Shown in pieces: positions 25,765 through 33,686 of a stretch of DNA of 59,973 nucleotides. The stretch is from Mycolicibacterium sp. J2 (GTDB lineage: Bacteria; Actinomycetota; Actinomycetes; Mycobacteriales; Mycobacteriaceae). The DNA lies in assembly GCF_026240945.1 (NCBI RefSeq), contig NZ_JAPFPY010000029.1, positions 1 through 59,973 on the forward strand, in the 5' to 3' direction. Below the pieces are notes generated by a model, which saw only the letters and a program-made list of their open reading frames with translations, had not been told where the DNA came from and searched no databases. The stretch's first letter is position 1, and every line of letters starts with the position of its first letter. The position numbers and the translations under genes were made by a program.

Positions 25765-26931
25765 ATGCGGACCCCAGTGGTACTGGTGGCGGGTCAGGGA
25801 ACGACGGACGACGTGGCCACCACGTTGATCCAGACGCCGGGCACGATCAGCGTCGGCTATGCGATCGAGGGGCACGTTGCGATCCGGCAGATCACCGAGA
25901 TGCGCGCGCAACGGCGGCTCATCTCGGTGTGGCCGATCGAGGTGACCGGCTGTCTGAACTGCGCCATCCGGGCCGACCTGTTGCCGCTGCTGCGTCGCCT
26001 GCACCGGCGCGCAGACGTCGCCCGAATCGCCGTCCAGCTGCCCACCTGGGGTGATCCCGAATCACTCTGCAACGCAATAGAACACACCCCGCTGCACCTG
26101 GGTCCCGGCTATATCGACGGGCCCGCCGCTCGCGACGTGGTCATCACCGCCGTGGTGACCGGGATCGACACCGGCAGCTGGCTCGCCGACGCACTGGGTG
26201 ACGACGACCTCGACGACGACCGCACCGTGGCGCAGGTGGTGGTGGGCCAGGCCGAGTTCGCCGACGTGCTGGTGCTCACCGAGCCCGACGCGCAGACCCT
26301 GGCGGTGCTGCGCCGGCTCGCCCCGCGGGCCCGCATCACGGTGGGCACCGAGAACGTCGAGTTGGCGCTGGCCAACCTGGACTCCGGGGCCAGGCGTGGC
26401 CGCTCCGACGACCCCCACGACCCGCTGCTGGCCGGCCAACCACCGCTGCGCCCCGAGGGCGCGGTCCAGCTGCTGGAATTCAACTCCCGCAGACCCTTTC
26501 ACCCGTTGCGCCTGCATCACGCCATCGACGAACTGCTCGACGGCGTGGTGCGCATCCGCGGCCGGGCCTGGTTGGCCAGCCAGCCCGACGCCGTCGTCTG
26601 GATCGAATCGGCGGGCGCCGGGCTCGGGGTGGGACACTGCGGCACCTGGCTGGCCGATATGGAGCCCGGCGAGCGCGCTTACGTGGACCCCGAACGCATC
26701 GCATTGGCCGCCTCGATCTGGGACGACCGGTTCGGCGACCGGCACATCGCGATGACCGCCCTGGTCTGCGGCGCCGACCCCGAGCTGATCACCGGCGCCC
26801 TGAACCGCGCACTGCTGACCGACGACGAGCTGGCCAGCCCGCAGGACTGGCCGGACTACCCGGATCCGTTCGGCGACTGGCGCGAGACCGCCGACACCGA
26901 CACGACCACGGAGGCACGCAATGAGACCTGA
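25765..26931 (+). CDS. mrf: CobW-domain protein with degenerate P-loop, Rv0106/Mrf type
   Basis: A 388-residue CobW-like protein. Where true CobW proteins have GFLGAGKTT it reads VAGQGTTDDVATTLI, with no P-loop lysine, and the metal motif is GCLNCAIRADLL (CxxC) instead of GCxCC. The C-terminal CobW domain is kept (LEFNSRRPFHPLRLHHAI). This is the Rv0106 type, which from memory corresponds to Mrf, the factor that recruits the hibernation factor MPY to ribosomes in zinc starvation. Start is ATG 25765 (GGAGG just ahead; TTG 25762 possible). It overlaps rpmE2 by 11 bp and sits behind a Zur box. Confidence 0.75.
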   Translation: MRTPVVLVAGQGTTDDVATTLIQTPGTISVGYAIEGHVAIRQITEMRAQRRLISVWPIEVTGCLNCAIRADLLPLLRRLHRRADVARIAVQLPTWGDPESLCNAIEHTPLHLGPGYIDGPAARDVVITAVVTGIDTGSWLADALGDDDLDDDRTVAQVVVGQAEFADVLVLTEPDAQTLAVLRRLAPRARITVGTENVELALANLDSGARRGRSDDPHDPLLAGQPPLRPEGAVQLLEFNSRRPFHPLRLHHAIDELLDGVVRIRGRAWLASQPDAVVWIESAGAGLGVGHCGTWLADMEPGERAYVDPERIALAASIWDDRFGDRHIAMTALVCGADPELITGALNRALLTDDELASPQDWPDYPDPFGDWRETADTDTTTEARNET

Positions 26932-27172
26932 TATCCACCCCGACTACCACCCCGTCGTGTTCGCCGACGCGAACACGGGTGCCATGTTCGCGACCCGCTC
27001 GACCGCAACCAGTGATCGCACAGTCGATTTCCAGGGGAGCACCTATCCGCTGATCGTCGTCGACGTCAGCGCCGATTCGCACCCGTTCTGGACCGGTTCG
27101 AGCCGGCACATCGACACCGCCGGCCAGGTCGAGAAGTTCCGCCGTCGCTACGGGGACCGCCGCACCCCCTAG
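26921..27172 (+). CDS. rpmE2: 50S ribosomal protein L31, type B (zinc-independent)
   Basis: The 83-residue L31 type B begins MRPDIHPDYHPVVFADANTG and has the SHPFWTGSSRHIDTAGQVEKFRRRYG signature in shortened form here. It has no cysteines, unlike the zinc-binding type A. Its ATG lies inside the 3' end of the Mrf-type gene, so the two are co-expressed on zinc limitation. Confidence 0.93.
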   Translation: MRPDIHPDYHPVVFADANTGAMFATRSTATSDRTVDFQGSTYPLIVVDVSADSHPFWTGSSRHIDTAGQVEKFRRRYGDRRTP

Positions 27173-27181
27173 GGTGGGGGC

Positions 27182-28093
27182 ATGCGCCTCAAGACCGGCC
27201 GCCCGGACCTCGCGGACTACGCGGAGTTCTTCGATCTGCCCGCGGCCGGGCCGGCGCCCCTCACCGTCACCTGGGCCGGCGTCACCACCCTGCTGATCGA
27301 CGACGGCGCATCCGCGATCATGACCGACGGATTCTTCAGCAGGCCATCGCTGCTGCGGGTCGGCCTGCGCCGGATTGCCCCGTCGGCTCCGCGCATCGAC
27401 GGCTGCCTGGCCAGACTGAGGGTGCGCAGGCTCGCCGCGGTCCTGCCGGTGCACACCCACTTCGATCACGCGATGGACTCCGCGGTGGTGGCCGAGCGCA
27501 CCGGGGCCGCGCTGGTCGGTGACGCGTCGGTGACCCACCTGGGGCACCGTCTGGCAGCCGATCGCACCATCGTTGCCACCCCGGGAAAAGCTCAGCGCCT
27601 CGGCGCTTTTGACGTCACCCTCATCATGGGCAAGCATTGCCCGCCGGACCGGTTCCCCGGACCGATCACCGCCCCCGTTCACCCGCCGGTGCGCGCATCG
27701 GACTACCGGTGCGGAGAGGCCTGGTCCACCGTGGTGCACCACCGGCCGTCGGACCGCCGGCTGCTGATCGTCGGCAGCGCCGGCTTCGTCCCCGGCGCGC
27801 TGGCCGGGCAGCGCGCAGAGGTCGTCTACCTCGGCATCGGACAGTTGGGCCTACAACCCGAGCGCTACCTCATCGACTACTGGACCGAGACGGTTCGCAC
27901 CGTGGGGGCACGCCGGGTGGTGCTGATCCATTGGGACGACTTCTTCCGACCGCTCCACGCCCCGCTGCGTGCACTGCCCTACGCGGGCGACGACCTGGAC
28001 GCGTCCATGCGGGTGCTGCGCAGGCTGGCCGAACAGGACGGCGTCGGCTTGCACCTGCCGACGCTGTGGCAGCCGACGGATCCTTGGAACTGA
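27182..28093 (+). CDS. Metallo-beta-lactamase-fold hydrolase
   Basis: A 303-residue protein with the metal-binding HTHFDHAMD motif (HxHxDH, near residue 92) and a terminal HWDDFF segment. It resembles the UlaG/RomA-like branch of the metallo-beta-lactamase fold (FDHAMDSAVVAERTGA). Substrate unknown; phosphoesters or lipid-related compounds are typical of relatives. It starts 9 bp after rpmE2 and may be read with the zinc-responsive operon, which would be notable for a metal-dependent enzyme. No signal peptide is obvious. Confidence 0.72.
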   Translation: MRLKTGRPDLADYAEFFDLPAAGPAPLTVTWAGVTTLLIDDGASAIMTDGFFSRPSLLRVGLRRIAPSAPRIDGCLARLRVRRLAAVLPVHTHFDHAMDSAVVAERTGAALVGDASVTHLGHRLAADRTIVATPGKAQRLGAFDVTLIMGKHCPPDRFPGPITAPVHPPVRASDYRCGEAWSTVVHHRPSDRRLLIVGSAGFVPGALAGQRAEVVYLGIGQLGLQPERYLIDYWTETVRTVGARRVVLIHWDDFFRPLHAPLRALPYAGDDLDASMRVLRRLAEQDGVGLHLPTLWQPTDPWN

Positions 28094-28100
28094 CCCCGCG

Positions 28101-29360
28101 TTGAACGTCCCATTGCTGTTCGCTGCCGCCCTGCTGGCGATCGTCCTGATCTTCACCATGGTGCGCCCCCACCGCTGGCCCGAGGTCGTCGTGGCCGCCC
28201 CCGCCGCCGGCCTGCTGCTGCTGACCGGGGTGACGACGACCGAGTCGGCTGCCCACGAAGTCCGGGAGTTGTTGCCGGTCACCGGGTTCCTGGCCGCGGT
28301 GCTGGTGCTCGGCAAGCTGTGCGACGACGAGGGGTTGTTCCGCGCCGCCGGCGCGGTGATGGCACGGCTCAGCCGCGGCGACCCGCGCCGCCTGCTGGTC
28401 GGGGTGTTCGTGCTGGCCGCCGCGACGACGGCGGTGCTGAGCCTGGACGCGACGGTGGTGCTGCTGACTCCGGTGGTGCTGGCCACCGCGCGCACCATGT
28501 CGGTGTCGCCCAAACCGCACGCCTACGCCACCGCACACCTGTCCAACACCGCATCGCTGCTGTTGCCGGTGTCCAATCTGACCAACCTGCTGGCCTTCGG
28601 CGCCGCAGGCATCTCGTTCGGCATGTTCGCGGCCGTGATGGCGCTGCCCTGGCTGGCGGTCATCGCCGTCGAATACCTGGTGCTGCGCCTGCTCTTTCGG
28701 CGTGAGCTGGCCGCGCCGGCTCCCCAAGATGACCCACCGCCGGCTACCGACCTTCCGGTGTTCGCGCTCGTCGTCATCGGGCTCACGCTGGCCGGCTTCG
28801 CCGTCACCTCAGCCCTCGATATCGCACCCGCCTGGGCGGCGCTGGCCGGCGCCGTCGTGCTCGGGGTGCGCAGCCTGACCCGCGGGCACACCAGCATCGT
28901 CGGCATCGTGAAAGCCCTGGACGTACCGTTCCTGGTTTTCGTGCTGTGCCTCGGCGTGGTGGTCGATGCCGTGATGCGGCATGGTCTCGGTGATTTCATG
29001 AAAGCCCATATGCCGTTGGGCACATCGCTACCCGCCCTGCTGGTGATCGCCGCTGTGGCGGCGGTGCTGGCCAACGTGGTGAACAACCTGCCCGCGGTGC
29101 TGGTGCTGCTCCCGGTGGTCGCCGCCAGCCCGGCGGCCGGCCCGGTTGCGGTGCTGGCCGTGCTGCTCGGGGTCAACATCGGACCCAATGCCACCTACCC
29201 CGGCTCGCTGGCCAACCTGCTGTGGCGCAACATCATTCGCCGGGAGGGCATGTCGGCGAGCTTCCTGGAGTTCAGCCGCGTCGGGATACTGACCACACCG
29301 CTGTGTCTGGTGACCGGGGTGCTGGCGCTGTGGGCCGCGGCCCGGGTGCTGGGACTCTAA
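28101..29360 (+). CDS. ArsB-type anion permease (Rv3578/ArsB2-like)
   Basis: A 419-residue membrane protein of the ArsB/NhaD (ion transporter) superfamily with about 11 hydrophobic segments. Two pseudo-repeats contain SLDATVVLLTPVV and NVVNNLPAVLVLLPVV, the latter the family's NNLPA re-entrant motif. M. tuberculosis Rv3578 at this position is annotated as an arsenic pump. No arsR or arsC is nearby, so an arsenite role is unproven. The TTG start at 28101 is chosen from homology onset; its stop shares 4 bp (CTAA) with convergent tsnR. Confidence 0.8.
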   Translation: MNVPLLFAAALLAIVLIFTMVRPHRWPEVVVAAPAAGLLLLTGVTTTESAAHEVRELLPVTGFLAAVLVLGKLCDDEGLFRAAGAVMARLSRGDPRRLLVGVFVLAAATTAVLSLDATVVLLTPVVLATARTMSVSPKPHAYATAHLSNTASLLLPVSNLTNLLAFGAAGISFGMFAAVMALPWLAVIAVEYLVLRLLFRRELAAPAPQDDPPPATDLPVFALVVIGLTLAGFAVTSALDIAPAWAALAGAVVLGVRSLTRGHTSIVGIVKALDVPFLVFVLCLGVVVDAVMRHGLGDFMKAHMPLGTSLPALLVIAAVAAVLANVVNNLPAVLVLLPVVAASPAAGPVAVLAVLLGVNIGPNATYPGSLANLLWRNIIRREGMSASFLEFSRVGILTTPLCLVTGVLALWAAARVLGL

Positions 29361-30298
29361 ACCCGGCGCTGGCGGGCGATCTCGGCCAGCACCACACCGG
29401 CCGCCACCGATGCGTTCAGCGACTCCGTCGGCCCGGCCATCGGGATGGAGACGATGGCGTCGCAGTTCTCCCGGACCAGCCGCGACAGGCCCTTACCCTC
29501 GGAGCCCACCACCACGACCGTGGGGCCGGACGCATCCCATTCGTCGAGCTGGGTGTCACCACCGGCGTCCAGACCGACGATCTGCAGGCCGGCGTCGGCC
29601 CAGGCCTTGAGGGTGCGGTTGAGGTTGGTGGCCCTGGCCACCGGCAACCGGGCCGCGGCACCGGCACTGGTGCGCCACGCCACCGCGCTCACCGACGCCG
29701 AACGTCGTTGCGGGATCACCACACCATGGCCGCCGAAAGCGGCCACCGAGCGCACGATGGCGCCAAGGTTGCGCGGGTCGGAGATATTGTCCAGCGCCAC
29801 CAAAAGTGCTGGCATGCTGTCACTTTGAGCGGACTTGAGCAGGTCGTCTGGGTGCGCGTAGGCATACGGCGGCACCTGCAGCGCCAAACCCTGATGCAAG
29901 CCATTACTGGCGATCCGGTCCAGATCGTGCTTCTGGACCTCCATGATGGCGATACCGGCATCGGCCGCGCGCTGCACCGATTCGGTGATGCGCTCATCGG
30001 AGTCCACCCCGAGCATCACGAACAGCGCGGTCGCGGGCACACCCGCACGCAGGCACTCCACCACCGGATTACGACCGAGGACGACCTCGACCTCATCGGT
30101 CTTGCGCTGCCTGCCCTGGGCCTGCCGCGCCGCCTTGGCCGCCTTCTTGCCGGCCGGATGATGGGGCCGCATATGGGCGGGCGGGGTGGCGCCCTTACCT
30201 TCCAGACCGCGTCTACGGACGCCGCCGGAGCCGACCGTGGGGCCCTTCTTGGTGCCGGCCTTGCGGACCGCGCCGCGACGCTGTGAATTGCCGGCCAT
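29357..30298 (-). CDS. 23S rRNA (guanosine-2'-O-)-methyltransferase, SPOUT/RlmB type
   Basis: A 313-residue SpoU-family methyltransferase. A basic N-terminal tail of about 70 residues is followed by the substrate-binding domain (VVLGRNPVVECLRAG) and the SPOUT knot motifs NISDPRNLGAIVRS, VVVGSEGKGLSRLV and IPMAGPTESLNASVAA, which bind SAM. It methylates the ribose of a guanosine in 23S rRNA or related RNA (Rv3579c ortholog). Its ATG shares one base with the cysS stop, so it is translationally coupled downstream of cysS. Confidence 0.88.
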   Translation of the reverse strand: MAGNSQRRGAVRKAGTKKGPTVGSGGVRRRGLEGKGATPPAHMRPHHPAGKKAAKAARQAQGRQRKTDEVEVVLGRNPVVECLRAGVPATALFVMLGVDSDERITESVQRAADAGIAIMEVQKHDLDRIASNGLHQGLALQVPPYAYAHPDDLLKSAQSDSMPALLVALDNISDPRNLGAIVRSVAAFGGHGVVIPQRRSASVSAVAWRTSAGAAARLPVARATNLNRTLKAWADAGLQIVGLDAGGDTQLDEWDASGPTVVVVGSEGKGLSRLVRENCDAIVSIPMAGPTESLNASVAAGVVLAEIARQRRV

Positions 30299-31695
30299 CA
30301 GTTGCTTCCCTCCAGCAGTGACCACTGCGGGCCATCGGCGGTGTCGGTGACCTCGATACCGGCCGCCTTGAGCCGGTCCCGGATCGCATCCGCGGCCGCC
30401 CAATCCTTCTTCTCCCTGGCCTCGGCGCGACCGGCCAGCGCCCAGTGCACCAACTCGTCGACGGCAGCCAGCGCGGCCGACGTCTCGTCGCGCGATTCCC
30501 AGCGCTCGTCGAGGGGATCGCAACCGAGGATGCCCATCATGGCCCGGATGGACTGCGCCGTCGCCATCGCGGTGTCGTGGTCCCCGCTGTCCAGCGCGCG
30601 GTTGCCCTCGGCCCTTGCGGAGTGCACCTCGGCCAGGGCGATGGGCACCGCCAGATCATCGTCGAGGGCGGCGCCGAACTTCTCGGTCCAGGTGCCCGGC
30701 TCCACGGCGCCGACGCGATGACGCACGCGGTGCAGGAACTCCTCCACACCGGTGTAGGCCTTGGCGGCGTCGGTGAGAGCGTTCTCGGAGAACTCCAACA
30801 TCGACCGGTAGTGCGCGCTGCCCAGGTAGTAACGCAGCTCGGCGGCCCGAACCCGTTGCAGCACAGCGGGAATCGCGAGCACATTGCCCAGCGACTTGCT
30901 CATCTTCTCGCCGCCCATGGTGACCCAGCCATTGTGCAACCAGTACTGGGCGAAACCGTCACCGGCGGCCTTGGCCTGCGCGATCTCGTTCTCGTGGTGC
31001 GGGAACACCAGGTCCATACCGCCGGCATGGATGTCGAACTGCGGTCCCAGATAGGACTCGCACATCGCCACGCATTCGGTGTGCCAGCCGGGTCGTCCGC
31101 GCCCCCACGGCGTAGGCCACGACGGCTCACCCGGCTTCGCGCCCTTCCACAACGTGAAATCGCGCTGATCACGCTTACCCGTCGCCGCGCCCTCGCCTTG
31201 GTGCACATCGTCGATCCGGTGCCCCGACAGTGCCCCGTACTCGGCGTAGCTCAGCACGTCGAAGTACACATCCCCCTGGGACGCGTACGCGTGACCACGC
31301 TCGATGAGGCGTTCGATCAGCTCCACCATCTGGGTGATATGCCCGGTGGCGCGGGGCTCGGCCGACGGCGGCAGCACGCCGAGCGCGTCATAGGCCGCGG
31401 TGAACGCGCGCTCGAAAGTGGCCGCCCACTCCCACCACGGCCGGCCCGCATCCGCGGCTTTGTTGAGGATCTTGTCGTCGATATCGGTGACATTGCGGAT
31501 GAACGCGACGTCGAAACCCTTTGCGGTCAGCCAGCGCCGCAACACGTCGAAGGCGACACCACTTCGCACGTGTCCGATATGGGGCAGGCCCTGGACCGTC
31601 GCACCGCACAGGTAAATCGACGCGTGGCCGGGGCGCAGCGGCACGAAATCACGAACGCCACCCGCCAGGGTGTCGTACAGTCGCAGCCCGCTCAC
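30298..31695 (-). CDS. cysS: Cysteinyl-tRNA synthetase
   Basis: A 465-residue class I aminoacyl-tRNA synthetase. It has LCGATVQGLPHIGHVR (HIGH motif and zinc Cys), the central zinc ligands around WHTECVAM and HHENEIAQ, and KMSKSLGN near residue 265. It charges tRNA-Cys. GTG 31695 is selected because SGLRLYDT begins the family homology. Three copies of a GTGAGCGG element spaced exactly 26 bp apart (starting at 31747, 31721 and 31695 on this strand) run up to and include the start codon. Confidence 0.92.
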   Translation of the reverse strand: MSGLRLYDTLAGGVRDFVPLRPGHASIYLCGATVQGLPHIGHVRSGVAFDVLRRWLTAKGFDVAFIRNVTDIDDKILNKAADAGRPWWEWAATFERAFTAAYDALGVLPPSAEPRATGHITQMVELIERLIERGHAYASQGDVYFDVLSYAEYGALSGHRIDDVHQGEGAATGKRDQRDFTLWKGAKPGEPSWPTPWGRGRPGWHTECVAMCESYLGPQFDIHAGGMDLVFPHHENEIAQAKAAGDGFAQYWLHNGWVTMGGEKMSKSLGNVLAIPAVLQRVRAAELRYYLGSAHYRSMLEFSENALTDAAKAYTGVEEFLHRVRHRVGAVEPGTWTEKFGAALDDDLAVPIALAEVHSARAEGNRALDSGDHDTAMATAQSIRAMMGILGCDPLDERWESRDETSAALAAVDELVHWALAGRAEAREKKDWAAADAIRDRLKAAGIEVTDTADGPQWSLLEGSN

Positions 31696-31754
31696 TTGAG
31701 TGCACCGTTCGCACCGCTCACGCGAGCTCACCGTTCGCACCGCTCACTTGGGGC
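31688..31754. repeat. 26-bp period tandem repeat at the cysS start
   Basis: The sequence CCGCTCAC recurs ending at 31695, 31721 and 31747. Between the last two units 19 consecutive bases (31703-31721 and 31729-31747) are identical. The innermost copy contains the cysS GTG start codon. The 26-bp period is out of frame with the gene. Confidence 0.8.
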
Positions 31755-31787
31755 CCACTTCCATTCACGACGGGCCAGCTTACCGGC

Positions 31788-32264
31788 CTATTCGACCCGG
31801 ACGAGCAACGCCGTCGCAATCGCAGCCAGCCCCTCACCACGGCCGGTCAGCCCCAGGCCGTCGGTTGTCGTCGCCGAGACCGACACCGGTGCGTCGAGCA
31901 GACCCGACAACAGCTGTTGAGCCTCGGCGCGCCGAGGCCCGATCTTCGGACGGTTGCCCACCACTTGCACCACGGCATTACCCACCCGGAAGCCCTCGGC
32001 CCGCACCAGCTCGTGCACATGACGCAGCATGTCGGCACCGGTGACGCCACGCCACTGCGGCTGATCGGTGCCGAACACGCTGCCCAGGTCACCGAGCCCG
32101 GCGGCACTGAGCAGCGCGTCGCACAACGCATGAGCAGCGACGTCACCGTCGGAATGCCCGGCGCAACCGTCGACACCGTCGAACAACAAACCCAACAGCC
32201 AACACGGCCGCCCGGCGTGGATGGGATGAACGTCGGTACCCAGACCGACGCGCGGCAACTCCAC
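31788..32264 (-). CDS. ispF: 2-C-methyl-D-erythritol 2,4-cyclodiphosphate synthase
   Basis: A 158-residue MEP-pathway enzyme. It has the metal-binding GTDVHPI near the start, GCAGHSDGDVAAHALCDA, and VSVSATTTDGLGLTGRGEGLAA at the end shortened here by family habit. It cyclises CDP-ME phosphate to MEcPP for isoprenoid (decaprenyl, menaquinone) synthesis. GTG 32264 is chosen (VELPRVG matches relatives). Its upstream neighbour in other mycobacteria, ispD, is missing: the start lies 4 bp from the carD stop. Confidence 0.93.
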   Translation of the reverse strand: MELPRVGLGTDVHPIHAGRPCWLLGLLFDGVDGCAGHSDGDVAAHALCDALLSAAGLGDLGSVFGTDQPQWRGVTGADMLRHVHELVRAEGFRVGNAVVQVVGNRPKIGPRRAEAQQLLSGLLDAPVSVSATTTDGLGLTGRGEGLAAIATALLVRVE

Positions 32265-32268
32265 CAGC

Positions 32269-32757
32269 TTAGGAAGCTGCGGCCAACACCTCGTCGAGAA
32301 TGGTCTCGGCCTTCTCGTCATCGGTGTTCTCGGCCAGCGCGAGCTCACCGACAAGGATCTGCCGCGCCTTGGCGAGCATCCGCTTCTCACCGGCGGACAA
32401 TCCACGTTCCTGATCCCGGCGCCACAGATCGCGCACGACCTCGGCCACCTTGTTCACATCTCCGGACGCAAGCTTCTCCAGATTGGCCTTGTACCGGCGC
32501 GACCAGTTGGTCGGCTCCTCGGTGTGCGGGGCGCGCAGCACCTGGAACACCTTGTCAAGACCTTCCTGGCCCACAACGTCGCGCACACCCACGTATTCGG
32601 CGTTCTCGGCGGGGACTCGAACTGTCAGATCACCCTGGGCGACCTTCAAGACGAGGTACTCTTTCTGCTCGCCTTTGATGGTCCGGGTTTCGATCGCCTC
32701 GATCAACGCAGCACCGTGGTGTGGATAGACGACGGTGTCTCCGACCTTGAAAATCAT
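32269..32757 (-). CDS. carD: RNA polymerase-binding transcription factor CarD
   Basis: At 162 residues it has the same length as M. tuberculosis CarD (Rv3583c). The N-terminal Tudor-like RNAP-beta binding domain begins MIFKVGDTVVYPHHGAALIE, and the C-terminal helical DNA-contacting domain contains NWSRRYKANLEKLASGD and ends DEVLAAAS. It stabilises open promoter complexes, notably at rRNA genes, and is essential in mycobacteria. The 3' end is directly next to ispF; the promoter is probably the TAAGAT element at 32784-32789. Confidence 0.96.
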   Translation of the reverse strand: MIFKVGDTVVYPHHGAALIEAIETRTIKGEQKEYLVLKVAQGDLTVRVPAENAEYVGVRDVVGQEGLDKVFQVLRAPHTEEPTNWSRRYKANLEKLASGDVNKVAEVVRDLWRRDQERGLSAGEKRMLAKARQILVGELALAENTDDEKAETILDEVLAAAS

Positions 32758-32783
32758 CAGATTAGAGCCCCTTTCACATCTCA

Positions 32784-32789
32784 ATCTTA
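32784..32789 (-). promoter_or_regulatory. carD -10 promoter element candidate
   Basis: On the minus strand TGCTAAGAT gives an extended -10 (TGN-TAAGAT) 26 bp upstream of the carD ATG. No clear -35 hexamer stands at 17 bp, which is common in mycobacterial promoters. The remaining 260 bp to lpqE hold a TTGACA at 32856-32861 on the plus strand but no recognisable gene. Confidence 0.4.
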
Positions 32790-33050
32790 GCACGGGGCGC
32801 CTCTGTGCGTGCACCAACATTGCAGGTCAGGGGCATAGCAGATGAATACTAGGGGTTGACACAGCGACCGTTACGTGCAACGCGACAACGTTTTGCCGGC
32901 ATCGCGCGGGGGTGTGATGCACCCCAGATCCACCCGCGATGCACCCTCGAGAGACCGTCCCAGGCCCTCCGCTACCGCCCCCGATGGCGACCTACTACTG
33001 TGCATAGTTGAATTGCACGGCTGAACCGCAACGGCGAGCAGGAGGCTCCA

Positions 33051-33644
33051 GTGGCTGCAAAAGCTTTCAAGGCGTCCGTCATCGGACTCGCCGCCTGCGC
33101 GGCGGTCGCCAGTGTCGCCCTGACGGGCTGCGGCTCCGGCCAGGTGTCGCAGACGGCCAACCAGGAGCCGGCCGTCAACGGCGCAGCCGCGACCGCGGGC
33201 AATATCGCGCTGCGCAATGTGCACCTGCGCGCCCCGCAGGTCACCGACTACGTCCGCCCCGGCAGCGATGTGGAACTGCTGCTGGTCGCCGCCAACAACT
33301 CGGCCGATGCCAACGACAAGCTGGTGTCCATCACCTCCGACGTCGGCAACGTCACGCTCACCGGGGACGGTTCCGTCCCGGCCGGCGGCGTTCTCGTGAT
33401 CGGCGAACCCGACGGTCAGCTCAAGGCGCTCGATGCCGCCGAACGCGCCGACGCGGTGCGGGCCGAGGTCGCGTTGACCAAGCCGATCTCCAACGGGCTG
33501 ACCTACCCGTTCACCTTCACCTTCGAGAAGTCCGGCCAGACCACGGTCAACGTGCCGATCTCGGCGGGCGAGACCCCGCGCCGCGACGGCGAGCCGAATG
33601 CGGGCGCCGAGAAGGCCCCAAGCGACACGGACGGCGGCCACTGA
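33051..33644 (+). CDS. lpqE: Lipoprotein LpqE
   Basis: A 197-residue lipoprotein. A signal peptide of about 26 residues ends in the lipobox LTGC, followed by a beta-rich domain (NIALRNVHLRAPQ ... VELLLVAANNSADANDKLVSI) and an acidic, disordered tail. The GTG start at 33051 follows AGGAGG. It is the ortholog of Rv3584 by position and sequence. The copper-chaperone-like (PCuAC/YcnI-like) beta fold has been suggested for such proteins; no Met/His metal cluster is evident here. Exported to the cell envelope. Confidence 0.88.
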   Translation: MAAKAFKASVIGLAACAAVASVALTGCGSGQVSQTANQEPAVNGAAATAGNIALRNVHLRAPQVTDYVRPGSDVELLLVAANNSADANDKLVSITSDVGNVTLTGDGSVPAGGVLVIGEPDGQLKALDAAERADAVRAEVALTKPISNGLTYPFTFTFEKSGQTTVNVPISAGETPRRDGEPNAGAEKAPSDTDGGH

Positions 33645-33686
33645 TCATCTGACGGTTCTGTCGGCCCCGGCAGTTACCGTTTGAGC

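Noticed and set aside
32744..32760. TTGAAAATCATCAGA resembling a Zur box at the carD start
   Set aside because: It is the reverse complement of carD codons for MIFK; only one half of the palindrome fits and carD is not a zinc gene.
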